Assembly (NCBI RefSeq): GCF_009905435.1
Contig: NZ_JAAAMT010000001.1
Coordinates: 62,001-126,000, forward strand
Origin: Pseudomonas sp. R5(2019)
GTDB lineage: Bacteria; Pseudomonadota; Gammaproteobacteria; Pseudomonadales; Pseudomonadaceae
Direction: 5' to 3'
Length of the DNA stretch: 64,000 nt
Shown here piece by piece: positions 52,665-60,939 of the stretch. Under the pieces are notes generated by a model. That model was not told the DNA's origin. It did no database searches and saw nothing but the letters and a program-made list of their open reading frames with translations. Position numbers and translations under genes: made by a program. Numbering within the stretch: the stretch's first letter is position 1; every line of letters starts with the position of its first letter.

Positions 52665-52860
52665 CCGTAGGAGCAAGGCTTGCCTGCGATGGCATCACCG
52701 CAATTTACCAGACAGACCGCGTCGCCTGCATCGCGGGCAAGCCCGGCTCCTACCTCGATCTGTATTCATGCCGATGACTGCACAGGTTCAAATTCTGGAG
52801 TGGTGAATGTGGGGGAGCAAGGCTTGCCCGCCCGCGATGGGCTGCAAAGCAGCCCCAGTC
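52665..52860. repeat. REP cluster
   Basis: TAGGAGCAAGGCTTGCCTGC at 52668 is followed by its inverted partner ending CGGGCAAGCCCGGCTCCTAC at 52752, and another unit GGAGCAAGGCTTGCCCGCC lies at 52813-52831. The cluster sits exactly where the luxR remnant is broken. Confidence 0.83.
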
Positions 52861-52862
52861 TT

Positions 52863-53420
52863 TCAGTCAGCGCTCACCTTCCAATGCACCGCATCCGCCG
52901 GAAACACCACCTGCTCGACCTTCTGCGCAATCCCGCACACCAGCGAGTCCCGCGCTGCGATCACGCGCTCTTCCGCCGAGAGGCATTTGAAGATATCCAG
53001 CGGCTCCGCCGCGTTTTCGGTCACTTCCTGGTAAATATCAGCATAACGCTGCAAGTCATTGTTCAAACTGAAGAAGTACTCCCTGAGCCGGGAGTGTTCA
53101 ACCGAGGTCTGGCTGAAGTACCAGTTCATCGGATGAATCAGAAAGCGCGAATGGGGCGTTGCGATCCGTTCGCTGCCGGCGAGGTACACGACAATCCCCA
53201 TGGATTCGATATTGCCCGCGTTGATCGTGCGCACCGGTATCGGCAGGGATTTGATAAAGGTGTAAAGCGTAAAGCCGAAGCTGGTGCTGCCACCGGAGGT
53301 GGAGAGGTTCAGCCAGAGGGACGTGGCGCCCTTGTCGAGGGCTTCCAGGCAGCGGTCACGAAAGCGTTCGTGGGTGCCCTGGTCGATGTGGCAATGGAAA
53401 TGGACGATATGCTGGGTCAC
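52863..53420 (-). CDS. ClpP-like serine protease
   Basis: 185 residues. The ClpP fold is recognisable: LNLSTSGGSTSFGFTLYTFI, the nucleophile in NIESMGIVVYLAGSERI, and the general-base His in SRFLIHPMN. It is shorter and diverged compared with housekeeping ClpP and has no ClpX neighbour. Many Pseudomonas carry such an extra ClpP-class protease of unknown target. Confidence 0.83.
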   Translation of the reverse strand: MTQHIVHFHCHIDQGTHERFRDRCLEALDKGATSLWLNLSTSGGSTSFGFTLYTFIKSLPIPVRTINAGNIESMGIVVYLAGSERIATPHSRFLIHPMNWYFSQTSVEHSRLREYFFSLNNDLQRYADIYQEVTENAAEPLDIFKCLSAEERVIAARDSLVCGIAQKVEQVVFPADAVHWKVSAD

Positions 53421-53441
53421 CGTGCAGATCCTTGTGCAAAT

Positions 53442-53480
53442 AAAAAGGGCCGAAACGCAAGCTTGGCTCGCGTCCGGCCC
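53442..53480 (-). terminator. Terminator of the KGG protein gene
   Basis: GGGCCGGACGC and GCGTTTCGGCCC form the stem on the minus strand, followed by TTTTTATT. It lies 17 bp after the small gene's stop and insulates the ClpP-like gene. Confidence 0.8.
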
Positions 53481-53496
53481 CCGGTCAACCGATCAG

Positions 53497-53670
53497 CTAG
53501 GCCTTGTGGCTACCACCGCCGGTTTTTCCGCCTTTTTTCTCGTCAGCAGGCATTTTTTTCGCCCGATCTTGTGGCATGTTGCCACCCGAGGCGCCGCCAG
53601 ACGAAGCCTGGCCTCCTTTTTTGCCGGCGCTCGAGGCTTTTTCGGGGTTCGACTTGCCAGTGTTAGCCAT
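53497..53670 (-). CDS. Small KGG-repeat stress protein
   Basis: 57 residues from ATG 53670, behind AGAGGT. It is made of Lys, Gly, Ser and Ala: MANTGKSNPEKASSAGKKGG, then GGASGGN and DEKKGGKTGGGSHKA. It resembles the KGG (YciG-type) stress proteins of enterobacteria and Pseudomonas, short disordered proteins induced in stationary phase. A terminator follows it. Confidence 0.78.
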   Translation of the reverse strand: MANTGKSNPEKASSAGKKGGQASSGGASGGNMPQDRAKKMPADEKKGGKTGGGSHKA

Positions 53671-53864
53671 GATTCTTTACCTCTGTTATTTGTATGGACG
53701 AGAACTCCCGCCTCACCTTGGATGTGAAAGGTGTTTTGCAACAAAGTTTAATAATCCTGCAAGCGGCTGACGAACGGTAACTTCGCTGAAAAAGCGGCAG
53801 TTGGTACGCAAGTTAACGGGACCGCAATAGCGCCAGTCATGCTGATCAGCCGCCTCCAGTCCCG

Positions 53865-55127
53865 TTAAAGCAGCTTCCAGGTATAACTGAGAATCAAGCG
53901 GTTTTCGTCGATATCGGTGCGGTAATTCGAGCGTGCCGCGACGTTTCGCACTCGAATTCCCAGGCCCTCCAAGACGCCGGACTGCATCACGTAGGCTATA
54001 TCCAGGTCACGCTCGCGATCCTTGCCTTCATAGCCTTTGCCGGTATCGACGTTGTCACCTGTGATGTAGCGCACGGTGGTGGTCAAGCCGGGGATGCCCA
54101 TGGCGGCGAAGTCGTAGTCATAGCGAGCTTGCCATGAGCGTTCATCAGCGGAGGCGAACTCGTAGGTGGGCACTTCGTTGCCCAGCGGCGAGATATTGGC
54201 AAACACCCGCGGGAACGCGCTGTCGCCATACATGGCCTGGTAGCCGACGTAGAAGGTGTGGCCGCCACGCTTGGCCGAGAGCAGCGAGAAGAAGGCCTGG
54301 TTGTCGATTCTGCCCAGCATTTGCTTGCCCTCTTCGCTGGAGTCGAAATAGCCCAGGTTCGCGCCCAGCACCCAGTCGCCGACCGGCTCACTGTGCTTGA
54401 GGCCAAAGAAACGCTGGTCATAGATATCTTCCAGTTGCGCGTACCAGGCGCTGGCGGTGGTGCGTTTGTCGTTGAACTGATAGTCGGCGCCGACATAGTT
54501 GAAGGCATCGCTGCTGACCTGACGCTTGGGCACATGGCCAAGCATGGCTTGCAGCTTGTCGTCGCCGGATTCGTTACGAAGGCTGGTGGAGCGCAGTCGA
54601 CCGCCTTGAACGGTCAGGCCGTCGACCTCGCTGGAGGTGACGCTCGCGCCCTGATACGAGGGCGGCAACAGGCGTATATCGCTGAAGACCAGCACCGGCA
54701 AGTTGGGCTGCAGCTCACCGACACGCAGTTCGGTTTTCGACACCCGCATCTTCGCCGCCAGACCCAGGCGACTGTAATTGTCGGCGGCCTCACCGTCTTC
54801 CTGCACGGGCAACAGCCCGGTGTTGACCCGGCCCTTGCCGCTGTCGAGCTTGATCCCTAGCGTACCGATAGCATCCAGGCCAAAGCCCACGACGCCGGGT
54901 GTGTAGCCGGACTTGAAATTGAGGATAAAACCCTGAGCCCATTCCTCGGCCCTGGACTGTTCGCTGCCACGGATATCGGAGAAGTCACGGCTGAAGTAAT
55001 AGTTGCGAGCTTGCAGGGTGGCGCTGGCGTCCTTGAAGAAGCCACCTTCTTCGGCCAGCAGGCAAGGGGATGCGCCAAGACACAGCGCCGCGGGAACCAG
55101 CACGGTTGCATAGGGAGTCGATTTCAT
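53865..55127 (-). CDS. OprD-family outer-membrane porin
   Basis: 420 residues with signal peptide ([20 protein letters not shown], cleavage after LLA). The barrel has family features: [57 protein letters not shown], and the C-terminal strand [11 protein letters not shown]. OprD/OpdK-type channels take up small carboxylates. The upstream minus-strand BenR boxes point to benzoate or a related aromatic acid, as for BenF. The substrate is inferred from that regulation. Confidence 0.92.
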   Translation of the reverse strand: MKSTPYATVLVPAALCLGASPCLLAEEGGFFKDASATLQARNYYFSRDFSDIRGSEQSRAEEWAQGFILNFKSGYTPGVVGFGLDAIGTLGIKLDSGKGRVNTGLLPVQEDGEAADNYSRLGLAAKMRVSKTELRVGELQPNLPVLVFSDIRLLPPSYQGASVTSSEVDGLTVQGGRLRSTSLRNESGDDKLQAMLGHVPKRQVSSDAFNYVGADYQFNDKRTTASAWYAQLEDIYDQRFFGLKHSEPVGDWVLGANLGYFDSSEEGKQMLGRIDNQAFFSLLSAKRGGHTFYVGYQAMYGDSAFPRVFANISPLGNEVPTYEFASADERSWQARYDYDFAAMGIPGLTTTVRYITGDNVDTGKGYEGKDRERDLDIAYVMQSGVLEGLGIRVRNVAARSNYRTDIDENRLILSYTWKLL

Positions 55128-55209
55128 TGCTTTGCTCTTGTTTTTATATAAAGCAGTCGAGGGACTGGACGTCGCGAGGGCAGGTTAGGGGGCGGGAAAG
55201 GCGGGCTGA

Positions 55210-55245
55210 TATCCGATTTTTGCAGAGTGTTATCCGGTTTGCGCA
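55210..55245 (-). promoter_or_regulatory. Predicted BenR boxes of the OprD porin
   Basis: On the minus strand: TGCG-N6-GGATA (55245-55231; one mismatch) and TGCA-N6-GGATA (55224-55210), exactly 21 bp apart. A TAACCT hexamer at 55187-55182 is about 23 bp further downstream. This is the same layout as before benA and the second catA. Confidence 0.65.
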
Positions 55246-55344
55246 AAATGTTTAGTGTGTGTACCTAGCTGTTCTGTCAGTAGACGGGCCTGAGGATGAG
55301 CGATAAGTTTGTGCCGACGACGGATATTTCAGGGAATCGCAGAC

Positions 55345-56124
55345 ATGAGAAATACGCGTGGTCAGTTGATCGGGACAAATCTACAAGGCTCAGTCATGCT
55401 CGGCCTGAGCCAGATTCAACGTTCGGCATCGGTGTATACACCCTTTGGGCATCGAACAGCGCTGAAGGGAGAGAGTGCTTCGTTGGGATTCAACGGTGAG
55501 CCGGTAGAGTCTGCAACGGGGTACTATCTGTTGGGTAATGGCTACCGAGTATTCAACCCGGTGCTGATGCGCTTTCACAGTCCTGACGGCTGGAGCCCTT
55601 TTGGTTCTGGGGGATTCAATTCATATGCGTACTGCTCCGGGGATCCGGTTAACCACGTTGATCCTACGGGGCATCGGAGAGCGCTACCGCTCCCACGCAA
55701 TCTGCGACCGCTTAGCGGCCTCGACCACCTCGAACCCATTACAACACCTCAGCCAACGAGGCTGACTCCCCGAGCAGGCGAAGAGCCTGGACTGGTGACA
55801 ATACCCCGAGCTCAAAGAGAAGCCCAACGAGCGCTGCTTCAACCACAGCCTCGCCAGGCTACAGACTTGTTCGCGGGGATTCCCGCAGCGGGTGACGGAC
55901 GCCCTGCCAACGTACAGCATCAAGTCGCGCCGGGACCTTCCCTGTTGGACCTGTTGTTGAGTGGACCACGTTTGAATACAGGCGCTAATGCGGGAACGGC
56001 GGTTGAGAACACTCCGCGGACGGGGCCCTTAACGACCATTACGGCTCCACAGGGGCCGGCGCGTACAACCCTTGGACGCCATCGCGTGCGGCCCTATGAG
56101 AGTAACCGCCGGATTCGCGACTAA
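55345..56124 (+). CDS. Small RHS-core protein
   Basis: 259 residues from ATG 55345; upstream TTG or other-frame starts do not fit the conserved frame. The RHS-associated core is clear: GTNLQGSVMLGLSQ, VYTPFGHRTALKGESASLGF, GYYLLGNGYRVFNPVLMRFH, SPDGWSPFGSGGFNSYAYCS, GDPVNHVDPTGH. The Pro/Arg/Thr-rich C-terminal ~140 residues are variable, as in small Pseudomonas RHS proteins and toxin cassettes. There is no YD-repeat shell, so it is either a stand-alone small RHS protein or an orphan tip. Convergent with catR. Confidence 0.78.
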   Translation: MRNTRGQLIGTNLQGSVMLGLSQIQRSASVYTPFGHRTALKGESASLGFNGEPVESATGYYLLGNGYRVFNPVLMRFHSPDGWSPFGSGGFNSYAYCSGDPVNHVDPTGHRRALPLPRNLRPLSGLDHLEPITTPQPTRLTPRAGEEPGLVTIPRAQREAQRALLQPQPRQATDLFAGIPAAGDGRPANVQHQVAPGPSLLDLLLSGPRLNTGANAGTAVENTPRTGPLTTITAPQGPARTTLGRHRVRPYESNRRIRD

Positions 56125-56139
56125 TCCGAACTTCCCGAA

Positions 56140-57051
56140 TTACTTACGGAGTGTGTTGGCGGAATGCCCGGACTCCTCCAGCAACTCGTCTACGACATCC
56201 AAACAATGCCGCAACCCCGGCGACACATCCCCCACCCTCCGGCTGATGATGATCGGCGAGGTGGCATTGGCATCGAGCAACGGCGTGTAACCGATATCCG
56301 CCCGGTGCAGCACCTGCACCGACGCCGGCACCAGCGTGATGCCGATGCCTGCCGCCACCAGCCCGATGGCGGTTTGCAGTTCGTTGGTCCACTGCGCCAC
56401 CTTGATGCCCAGGCCGTGGGCATCGAACAGGGCGATCACATGGTCGGCATAGCTCGGCCTCGGGTTGCCCGGATAGAGCACAAACGGCTCGCCAGCGAGG
56501 TCCGCGAGGGTCACCGGGCCCTTGAGCAGTGGGTGGCCGGCGGGCAGGGCGGCGACCAGTCGGTCTTCGGTCAGCACTTGCTGTTCAATCGCCGCATCGT
56601 CGATGCGAATTCGCCCGAAACCAATGTCGATACGACCGGCCTTCAGCGCCTGGACCTGCTGCAAGGTGGTCATTTCCGACAAGCCCAGTTCCAGCTCCAG
56701 GGTGTCGTCGTGACGCAGGTGACGAATCAGGTCCGGCAATACTCCATATAAGGTCGAGGGGGCAAAGCCGATGCCCAGCCAGGTTTTTTCACCCAGGCCA
56801 ATGCGCCGGGTGTTGTCGCACACCTTGTTGAGCTGTTCGAGCAGGGCACTGGAGTGCTCATGAAAAAACCGCCCGGCCTCGGTCAGGCGCAAGGGTCGCG
56901 AGCGTTCCAGCAGGTTGACCCCCAGTTCCTCTTCCAACTGCTGAATCTGTCGGCTCAACGGCGGCTGGGCGATGTGCAGCCGCTCGGCGGCGCGGGTGAA
57001 GTTGAGGGTTTGAGCCAGAACCTGAAAATACCGCAGGTGGCGCAGCTCCAT
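56140..57051 (-). CDS. catR: CatR, LysR-type activator of catBCA
   Basis: 303 residues from ATG 57051 (MELRHLRYFQVLAQTLNFTR). The winged helix-turn-helix is AAERLHIAQPPLSRQIQQLE. It closely follows the CatR/CatM/BenM group, which binds cis,cis-muconate and activates the divergent cat genes. It is transcribed away from catB with a shared 122-bp control region carrying an ATAC-N7-GTAT box. Confidence 0.92.
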   Translation of the reverse strand: MELRHLRYFQVLAQTLNFTRAAERLHIAQPPLSRQIQQLEEELGVNLLERSRPLRLTEAGRFFHEHSSALLEQLNKVCDNTRRIGLGEKTWLGIGFAPSTLYGVLPDLIRHLRHDDTLELELGLSEMTTLQQVQALKAGRIDIGFGRIRIDDAAIEQQVLTEDRLVAALPAGHPLLKGPVTLADLAGEPFVLYPGNPRPSYADHVIALFDAHGLGIKVAQWTNELQTAIGLVAAGIGITLVPASVQVLHRADIGYTPLLDANATSPIIISRRVGDVSPGLRHCLDVVDELLEESGHSANTLRK

Positions 57052-57072
57052 GATGACCTCCAAGGCTAAGTC

Positions 57073-57089
57073 GATACTCTACAGGTATC
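57073..57089. promoter_or_regulatory. CatR operator
   Basis: GATACTCTACAGGTATC contains ATAC-N7-GTAT, the CatR/BenM-type recognition box, midway between catR and catB. It lies where the distal site for autoregulation and activation is expected. Confidence 0.7.
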
Positions 57090-57173
57090 GTGCCAGACCA
57101 AATCAATATTGGCACCCGAAAACATCCCGTTTCAGAATCGACCCCAGAACTCAAGAACCTCACGGGTATCGCC

Positions 57174-58322
57174 ATGCTTGCTAGCGCCATTCAATCCATC
57201 GAGACGATCATCGTCGATCTGCCGACCATTCGCCCGCACAAGCTGGCGATGCACACCATGCAGAACCAGACCCTGGTCATTATTCGCGTGCGTTGCGCCG
57301 ATGGCATCGAGGGGGTCGGCGAATCAACCACCATCGGTGGCCTGAGCTATGGCAACGAGAGCCCGGACAGCATCAAGACCAACATCGATCGCCACTTCGC
57401 GCCGCTGTTGATTGGCCAGGATGGCGCCAATATCAATGCCGCCATGCAGCGCCTGGACAAAGTCATCAAGGGCAATACCTTTGCCAAGTCCGGCATTGAA
57501 ACCGCCTTGCTCGATGCCCAGGGCAAACGCCTTGGCCTGCCGGTCAGCGAATTGCTCGGTGGCCGCGTGCGGGACAGCCTGCCAGTGGCCTGGACCCTGG
57601 CCAGCGGCGACACCGCCAAGGACATCGCCGAAGCCGAACAGATGCTCGACCTGCGTCGCCACCGGATCTTCAAGCTGAAGATCGGTGCCGGTGAAGTGAA
57701 CCGCGACCTGGCCCACGTGATTGCAATCAAAAAAGCCATGGGCGAGCGCGCCAGTGTGCGGGTTGACGTCAACCAGGCCTGGGACGAAGCCGTGGCCCTG
57801 CGCGCCTGCCGGATTCTGGGCGAAAACGGCATCGACCTGATCGAGCAGCCGATCTCGCGCAACAACGTCTCGGGCATGGTCCGTTTGAACGCCAGCAGCC
57901 CGGCGCCGATCATGGCCGACGAGTCCATTGAGTGCGTTGAAGACGCCTTCAACCTGGCCCGTGTGGGTGCCGCCTCGATCTTCGCCCTGAAAATCGCCAA
58001 GAATGGCGGCCCGCGTGCCGTACTGCGCACCGCGGCCATCGCTGAGGCGGCCGGCATCGGCTTGTACGGTGGCACCATGCTGGAAGGCGGAATCGGCACC
58101 CTGGCTTCGGCCCATGCCTTTGTCACCCTCAACAAGCTGATGTGGGACACCGAACTGTTCGGCCCGCTGCTGCTCACCGAAGACATCCTGCAAGAGCCGC
58201 CTCACTACAGCGACTTTGAATTGCATGTGCCCAAGGCCCCGGGCCTGGGCCTGAACCTGGACGAAGAACGCCTGGCGTACTTCCGTCGCGACAAATCCAC
58301 TGTATCCGTCTCACACGCTTAA
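57174..58322 (+). CDS. catB: Muconate cycloisomerase
   Basis: 382 residues from ATG 57174; upstream in-frame codons would lie in the control region. It converts cis,cis-muconate to muconolactone. Enolase-superfamily residues: FKLKIGAG (base Lys), VDVNQAWDE, EQPISRN, ADESIE (metal ligands Asp, Glu, Asp), FALKIAKNGG (second Lys) and GTMLEGGIGT (Glu). Followed 10 bp later by catC in one operon. Confidence 0.96.
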   Translation: MLASAIQSIETIIVDLPTIRPHKLAMHTMQNQTLVIIRVRCADGIEGVGESTTIGGLSYGNESPDSIKTNIDRHFAPLLIGQDGANINAAMQRLDKVIKGNTFAKSGIETALLDAQGKRLGLPVSELLGGRVRDSLPVAWTLASGDTAKDIAEAEQMLDLRRHRIFKLKIGAGEVNRDLAHVIAIKKAMGERASVRVDVNQAWDEAVALRACRILGENGIDLIEQPISRNNVSGMVRLNASSPAPIMADESIECVEDAFNLARVGAASIFALKIAKNGGPRAVLRTAAIAEAAGIGLYGGTMLEGGIGTLASAHAFVTLNKLMWDTELFGPLLLTEDILQEPPHYSDFELHVPKAPGLGLNLDEERLAYFRRDKSTVSVSHA

Positions 58323-58332
58323 GGAGCGCGTC

Positions 58333-58623
58333 ATGCTGTTCCACGTCAAAATGACTGTAAACCTGCCCGTCGACATGGAGCCTTCGCGCGCCGCAAAGCT
58401 CAAGGCCGATGAAAAGGAACTGGCCCAGTCGCTGCAGCGATCGGGCAAATGGCGTCACCTGTGGCGCATCGCCGGGCTCTACGCCAACTACAGCGTGTTC
58501 GATGTGGACAGCGTGCAGGAACTGCATGACCTGCTGATGCAGTTGCCGCTGTATCCGTATATGGCGATCGAAGTGAATGCCCTCTGCCGGCACCCGTCTT
58601 CGATCCATGAGGATGACCGCTGA
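58333..58623 (+). CDS. catC: Muconolactone delta-isomerase
   Basis: 96 residues, the normal size. MLFHVKMTVNLPVDM, then KELAQSLQRSGKWRHLWRIA and NYSVFDVDSVQELHDLL fit the small ferredoxin-like decameric isomerase. It turns muconolactone into beta-ketoadipate enol-lactone. Lies between catB and catA. Confidence 0.96.
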   Translation: MLFHVKMTVNLPVDMEPSRAAKLKADEKELAQSLQRSGKWRHLWRIAGLYANYSVFDVDSVQELHDLLMQLPLYPYMAIEVNALCRHPSSIHEDDR

Positions 58624-58678
58624 TCTGCCCTTGATGCCTTGTGTGCACAGCTAATAAATACAAGATGAGGATGTAATC

Positions 58679-59608
58679 ATGAACGTGAAAATTTCCCACA
58701 CCGCCCAAGCGCAAGACTTTCTCGAAGAAGCCAGCGGCCTGAAGAACGATGCCGGCAATCCGCGTGCCAAGGCGCTGATCTACCGCATCCTGCGCGACAC
58801 CGTGAACATCATCGAAGACCTGCAAGTCACGCCTGAAGAGTTCTGGAAAGCCGTCAACTACCTGAACGTGCTGGGTGCTCGTCAGGAAGCCGGGCTACTG
58901 GCTGCCGGGCTGGGCCTTGAGCATTACCTGGACCTGTTGCTGGACGCCGCCGACGAAGAAGCCGGCAAGACCGGCGGCACCCCGCGCACCATCGAAGGCC
59001 CGCTGTACGTGGCCGGCGCGCCGCTGTCGAACTTCGAAGCGCGCCTGGATGACGGCACTGACCCGGCCGTCCCGCTGTTTATGAAAGGCCGCGTCACCAA
59101 CGTTGACGGCGAGCCGCTGGCCGGCGCCATTGTCGATGTCTGGCAGGCCAACACCGCCGGCACTTATTCGTACTTCGACCCGTCGCAGTCCGAGTTCAAC
59201 CTGCGCCGCCGAATCGTTACCGATGCTGAAGGCAATTATCGCTTCCGTAGCATCGTGCCGTCGGGCTACGGCTGCCCACCGGACGGTCCGACCCAGCAGC
59301 TGCTCGATGAGCTGGGTCGTCACGGTCAGCGCCCCGCGCATATCCACTTCTTTATCTCCGCGCCGGACCATCGCCACCTGACTACCCAGATCAACCTGGA
59401 CGGTGACAAGTACCTGCACGACGACTTCGCCTACGCCACCCGCGACGAGCTGATTGCCCATATCAGCTTCAGCGAAGATCAAGACAAGGCCAAGGCGTAC
59501 GGCGTAGAGGGGCGCTTTGCCGAAATCGACTTCGATTTCACCCTGCAAGCTTCGCCTGAGCCAAGCGAGCAACAGCGCCGCGAGCGGGTCCGCGCGCTCG
59601 AGGACTGA
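58679..59608 (+). CDS. catA: Catechol 1,2-dioxygenase of the cat operon
   Basis: 309 residues. Intradiol cleavage of catechol to cis,cis-muconate. The iron ligands are Tyr163 (GTYSYFD), Tyr197 (PSGYGC), His221 and His223 (RPAHIHFF). About two thirds of positions appear identical to the second copy at 2582. It is third in catBCA, 55 bp after catC, and is followed by a strong hairpin. Confidence 0.97.
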   Translation: MNVKISHTAQAQDFLEEASGLKNDAGNPRAKALIYRILRDTVNIIEDLQVTPEEFWKAVNYLNVLGARQEAGLLAAGLGLEHYLDLLLDAADEEAGKTGGTPRTIEGPLYVAGAPLSNFEARLDDGTDPAVPLFMKGRVTNVDGEPLAGAIVDVWQANTAGTYSYFDPSQSEFNLRRRIVTDAEGNYRFRSIVPSGYGCPPDGPTQQLLDELGRHGQRPAHIHFFISAPDHRHLTTQINLDGDKYLHDDFAYATRDELIAHISFSEDQDKAKAYGVEGRFAEIDFDFTLQASPEPSEQQRRERVRALED

Positions 59609-59627
59609 TTCAGCGCGTCACGGCCCG

Positions 59628-59659
59628 GGCCGCAAGACAATGCCATTTGTCTTGCGGCC
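59628..59659 (+). terminator. Terminator hairpin after catBCA
   Basis: A perfect 13-bp stem GGCCGCAAGACAA / TTGTCTTGCGGCC with a 6-nt loop, followed by TTCCGTGTTTG. The T-run is weak but the stem is strong. It separates catA from benR. Confidence 0.75.
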
Positions 59660-59734
59660 TTCCGTGTTTGTGTCAGGCCGCACATAATGGGTGCATGTGA
59701 TGAAGCCCTATAACAACAATGAGAGTGTTCGTAT

Positions 59735-60694
59735 ATGGAAGCGCGACTACTGAGTGAGCGCAGTCTGGTGTTTGCCCAGGCCGATCCCTATGCGGTGTCC
59801 GGCTATGTGAATGAGCACGTGGGCAACCATTGCATTCGCCTGCCCAAGTCCGGCAGCCCGCAGGCGCACCTCAACCACCGCAAGTTTGCCAGCCTGGATC
59901 TGTGCCGGATCAGCTATGGCGGCAGCGTACGGGTGACGTCGCCAGCGCTGGAAACCATTTATCACTTGCAGGTTTTGCTGCGTGGCCACTGCCTGTGGCG
60001 CGGACATGGCCAGCAAGAGCATTACTTCACACCCGGTGAGCTGCTGTTGATCAACCCGGACGACCCGGTTGACCTGACCTATTCCGACGATTGCGAAAAA
60101 TTCATCATCAAGCTGCCCACCAGCGTGATCGAATCGGTGTGCCAGGAGCAGCGCTGGCTGCACCCGGGCCAAGGCGTGCGCTTTCTGGAAAACCGCTATC
60201 AGCTCGGTTCGCTGGAAGGCTTCGTCAATCTGCTGGACATGGTCTGCCAGGAAGCCGAGGCCAGCGACAGCCTGCCCAGGATTCAGGAACACTACGCCCA
60301 GATTGTCGCCAGCAAGATGCTCAGCCTGATGAAAACCAACATCTGCCGCGAAGGCCTGGGTTCCCAGGCGGCGACCTTCGAGCGGATCGCCGACTACATC
60401 GAGCGCAACCTCAAGCTGGACATCTGCAGCGAAGAGCTGGCGCGCCAGGCGCAAATGAGTTTGCGTTCACTCTATGGCCTGTTTGAACGCAACGCCGGTA
60501 CCACGCCCAAACACTACATTCGCCAGAAGAAACTCGAGCGGGTCTACGCCTGCCTGAGCGACCCCAGCTGCACCGTACGCAACGTCACGGAACTGGCCAT
60601 GGACTATGGCTTTTTGCACCTGGGCCGCTTCTCCGAAAACTACCGCAACCAGTTCGGCGAATTGCCGTCCGACACCCTCAAGCGCCGCCACTGA
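59735..60694 (+). CDS. benR: BenR, AraC/XylS-family activator of ben genes
   Basis: 319 residues. An N-terminal sensor domain (YHLQVLLRGHCLWRGHGQQE, FTPGELLLINPDDPVDLTYS) is followed by the double AraC helix-turn-helix (ELARQAQMSLRSLYGLFERN, TPKHYIRQKKLERVYACLSD, NVTELAMDYGFLHLGRFSEN). The similarity to XylS fits BenR, which responds to benzoate and activates benABCD. Its predicted boxes occur before benA and at two distant genes in this window. Confidence 0.94.
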   Translation: MEARLLSERSLVFAQADPYAVSGYVNEHVGNHCIRLPKSGSPQAHLNHRKFASLDLCRISYGGSVRVTSPALETIYHLQVLLRGHCLWRGHGQQEHYFTPGELLLINPDDPVDLTYSDDCEKFIIKLPTSVIESVCQEQRWLHPGQGVRFLENRYQLGSLEGFVNLLDMVCQEAEASDSLPRIQEHYAQIVASKMLSLMKTNICREGLGSQAATFERIADYIERNLKLDICSEELARQAQMSLRSLYGLFERNAGTTPKHYIRQKKLERVYACLSDPSCTVRNVTELAMDYGFLHLGRFSENYRNQFGELPSDTLKRRH

Positions 60695-60717
60695 TACATC
60701 GGCGCATCGGCCATCCC

Positions 60718-60807
60718 CTGTAGGAGCCGAGCTTGCTCGCGATGGCGTCACCGCGGTGGGTCTGGTAGACCGCGGTGACGCCATCGCGAGCGAGCTCGGC
60801 TCCTACA
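60718..60807. repeat. REP doublet between benR and benA
   Basis: TGTAGGAGCCGAGCTTGCTC and its inverted copy GAGCGAGCTCGGCTCCTACA bound a near-perfect 90-bp hairpin with GATGGCGTCACCGCGGT inside. It separates benR from the benA control region. Confidence 0.87.
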
Positions 60808-60839
60808 TCATTAGTACCCAACCTCATCGATTCCTCCTT

Positions 60840-60902
60840 TGCACAATTCGGATAGCACTCTGCATCCAGCGGATATTGGCTGCCTGCCCGTCGGCCTAGC
60901 AT
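60840..60902 (+). promoter_or_regulatory. BenR promoter of benABCD
   Basis: TGCA-N6-GGATA occurs twice, at 60840-60854 and 60861-60875, 21 bp apart. A TAGCAT -10-like hexamer lies at 60897-60902, 22 bp after the second box, comparable to XylS-type promoters. The start codon of benA is 38 bp further on. Confidence 0.82.
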
Positions 60903-60939
60903 GAGCCTTGCCTGATAAAAACAAACGGAGGCCCCGGCC

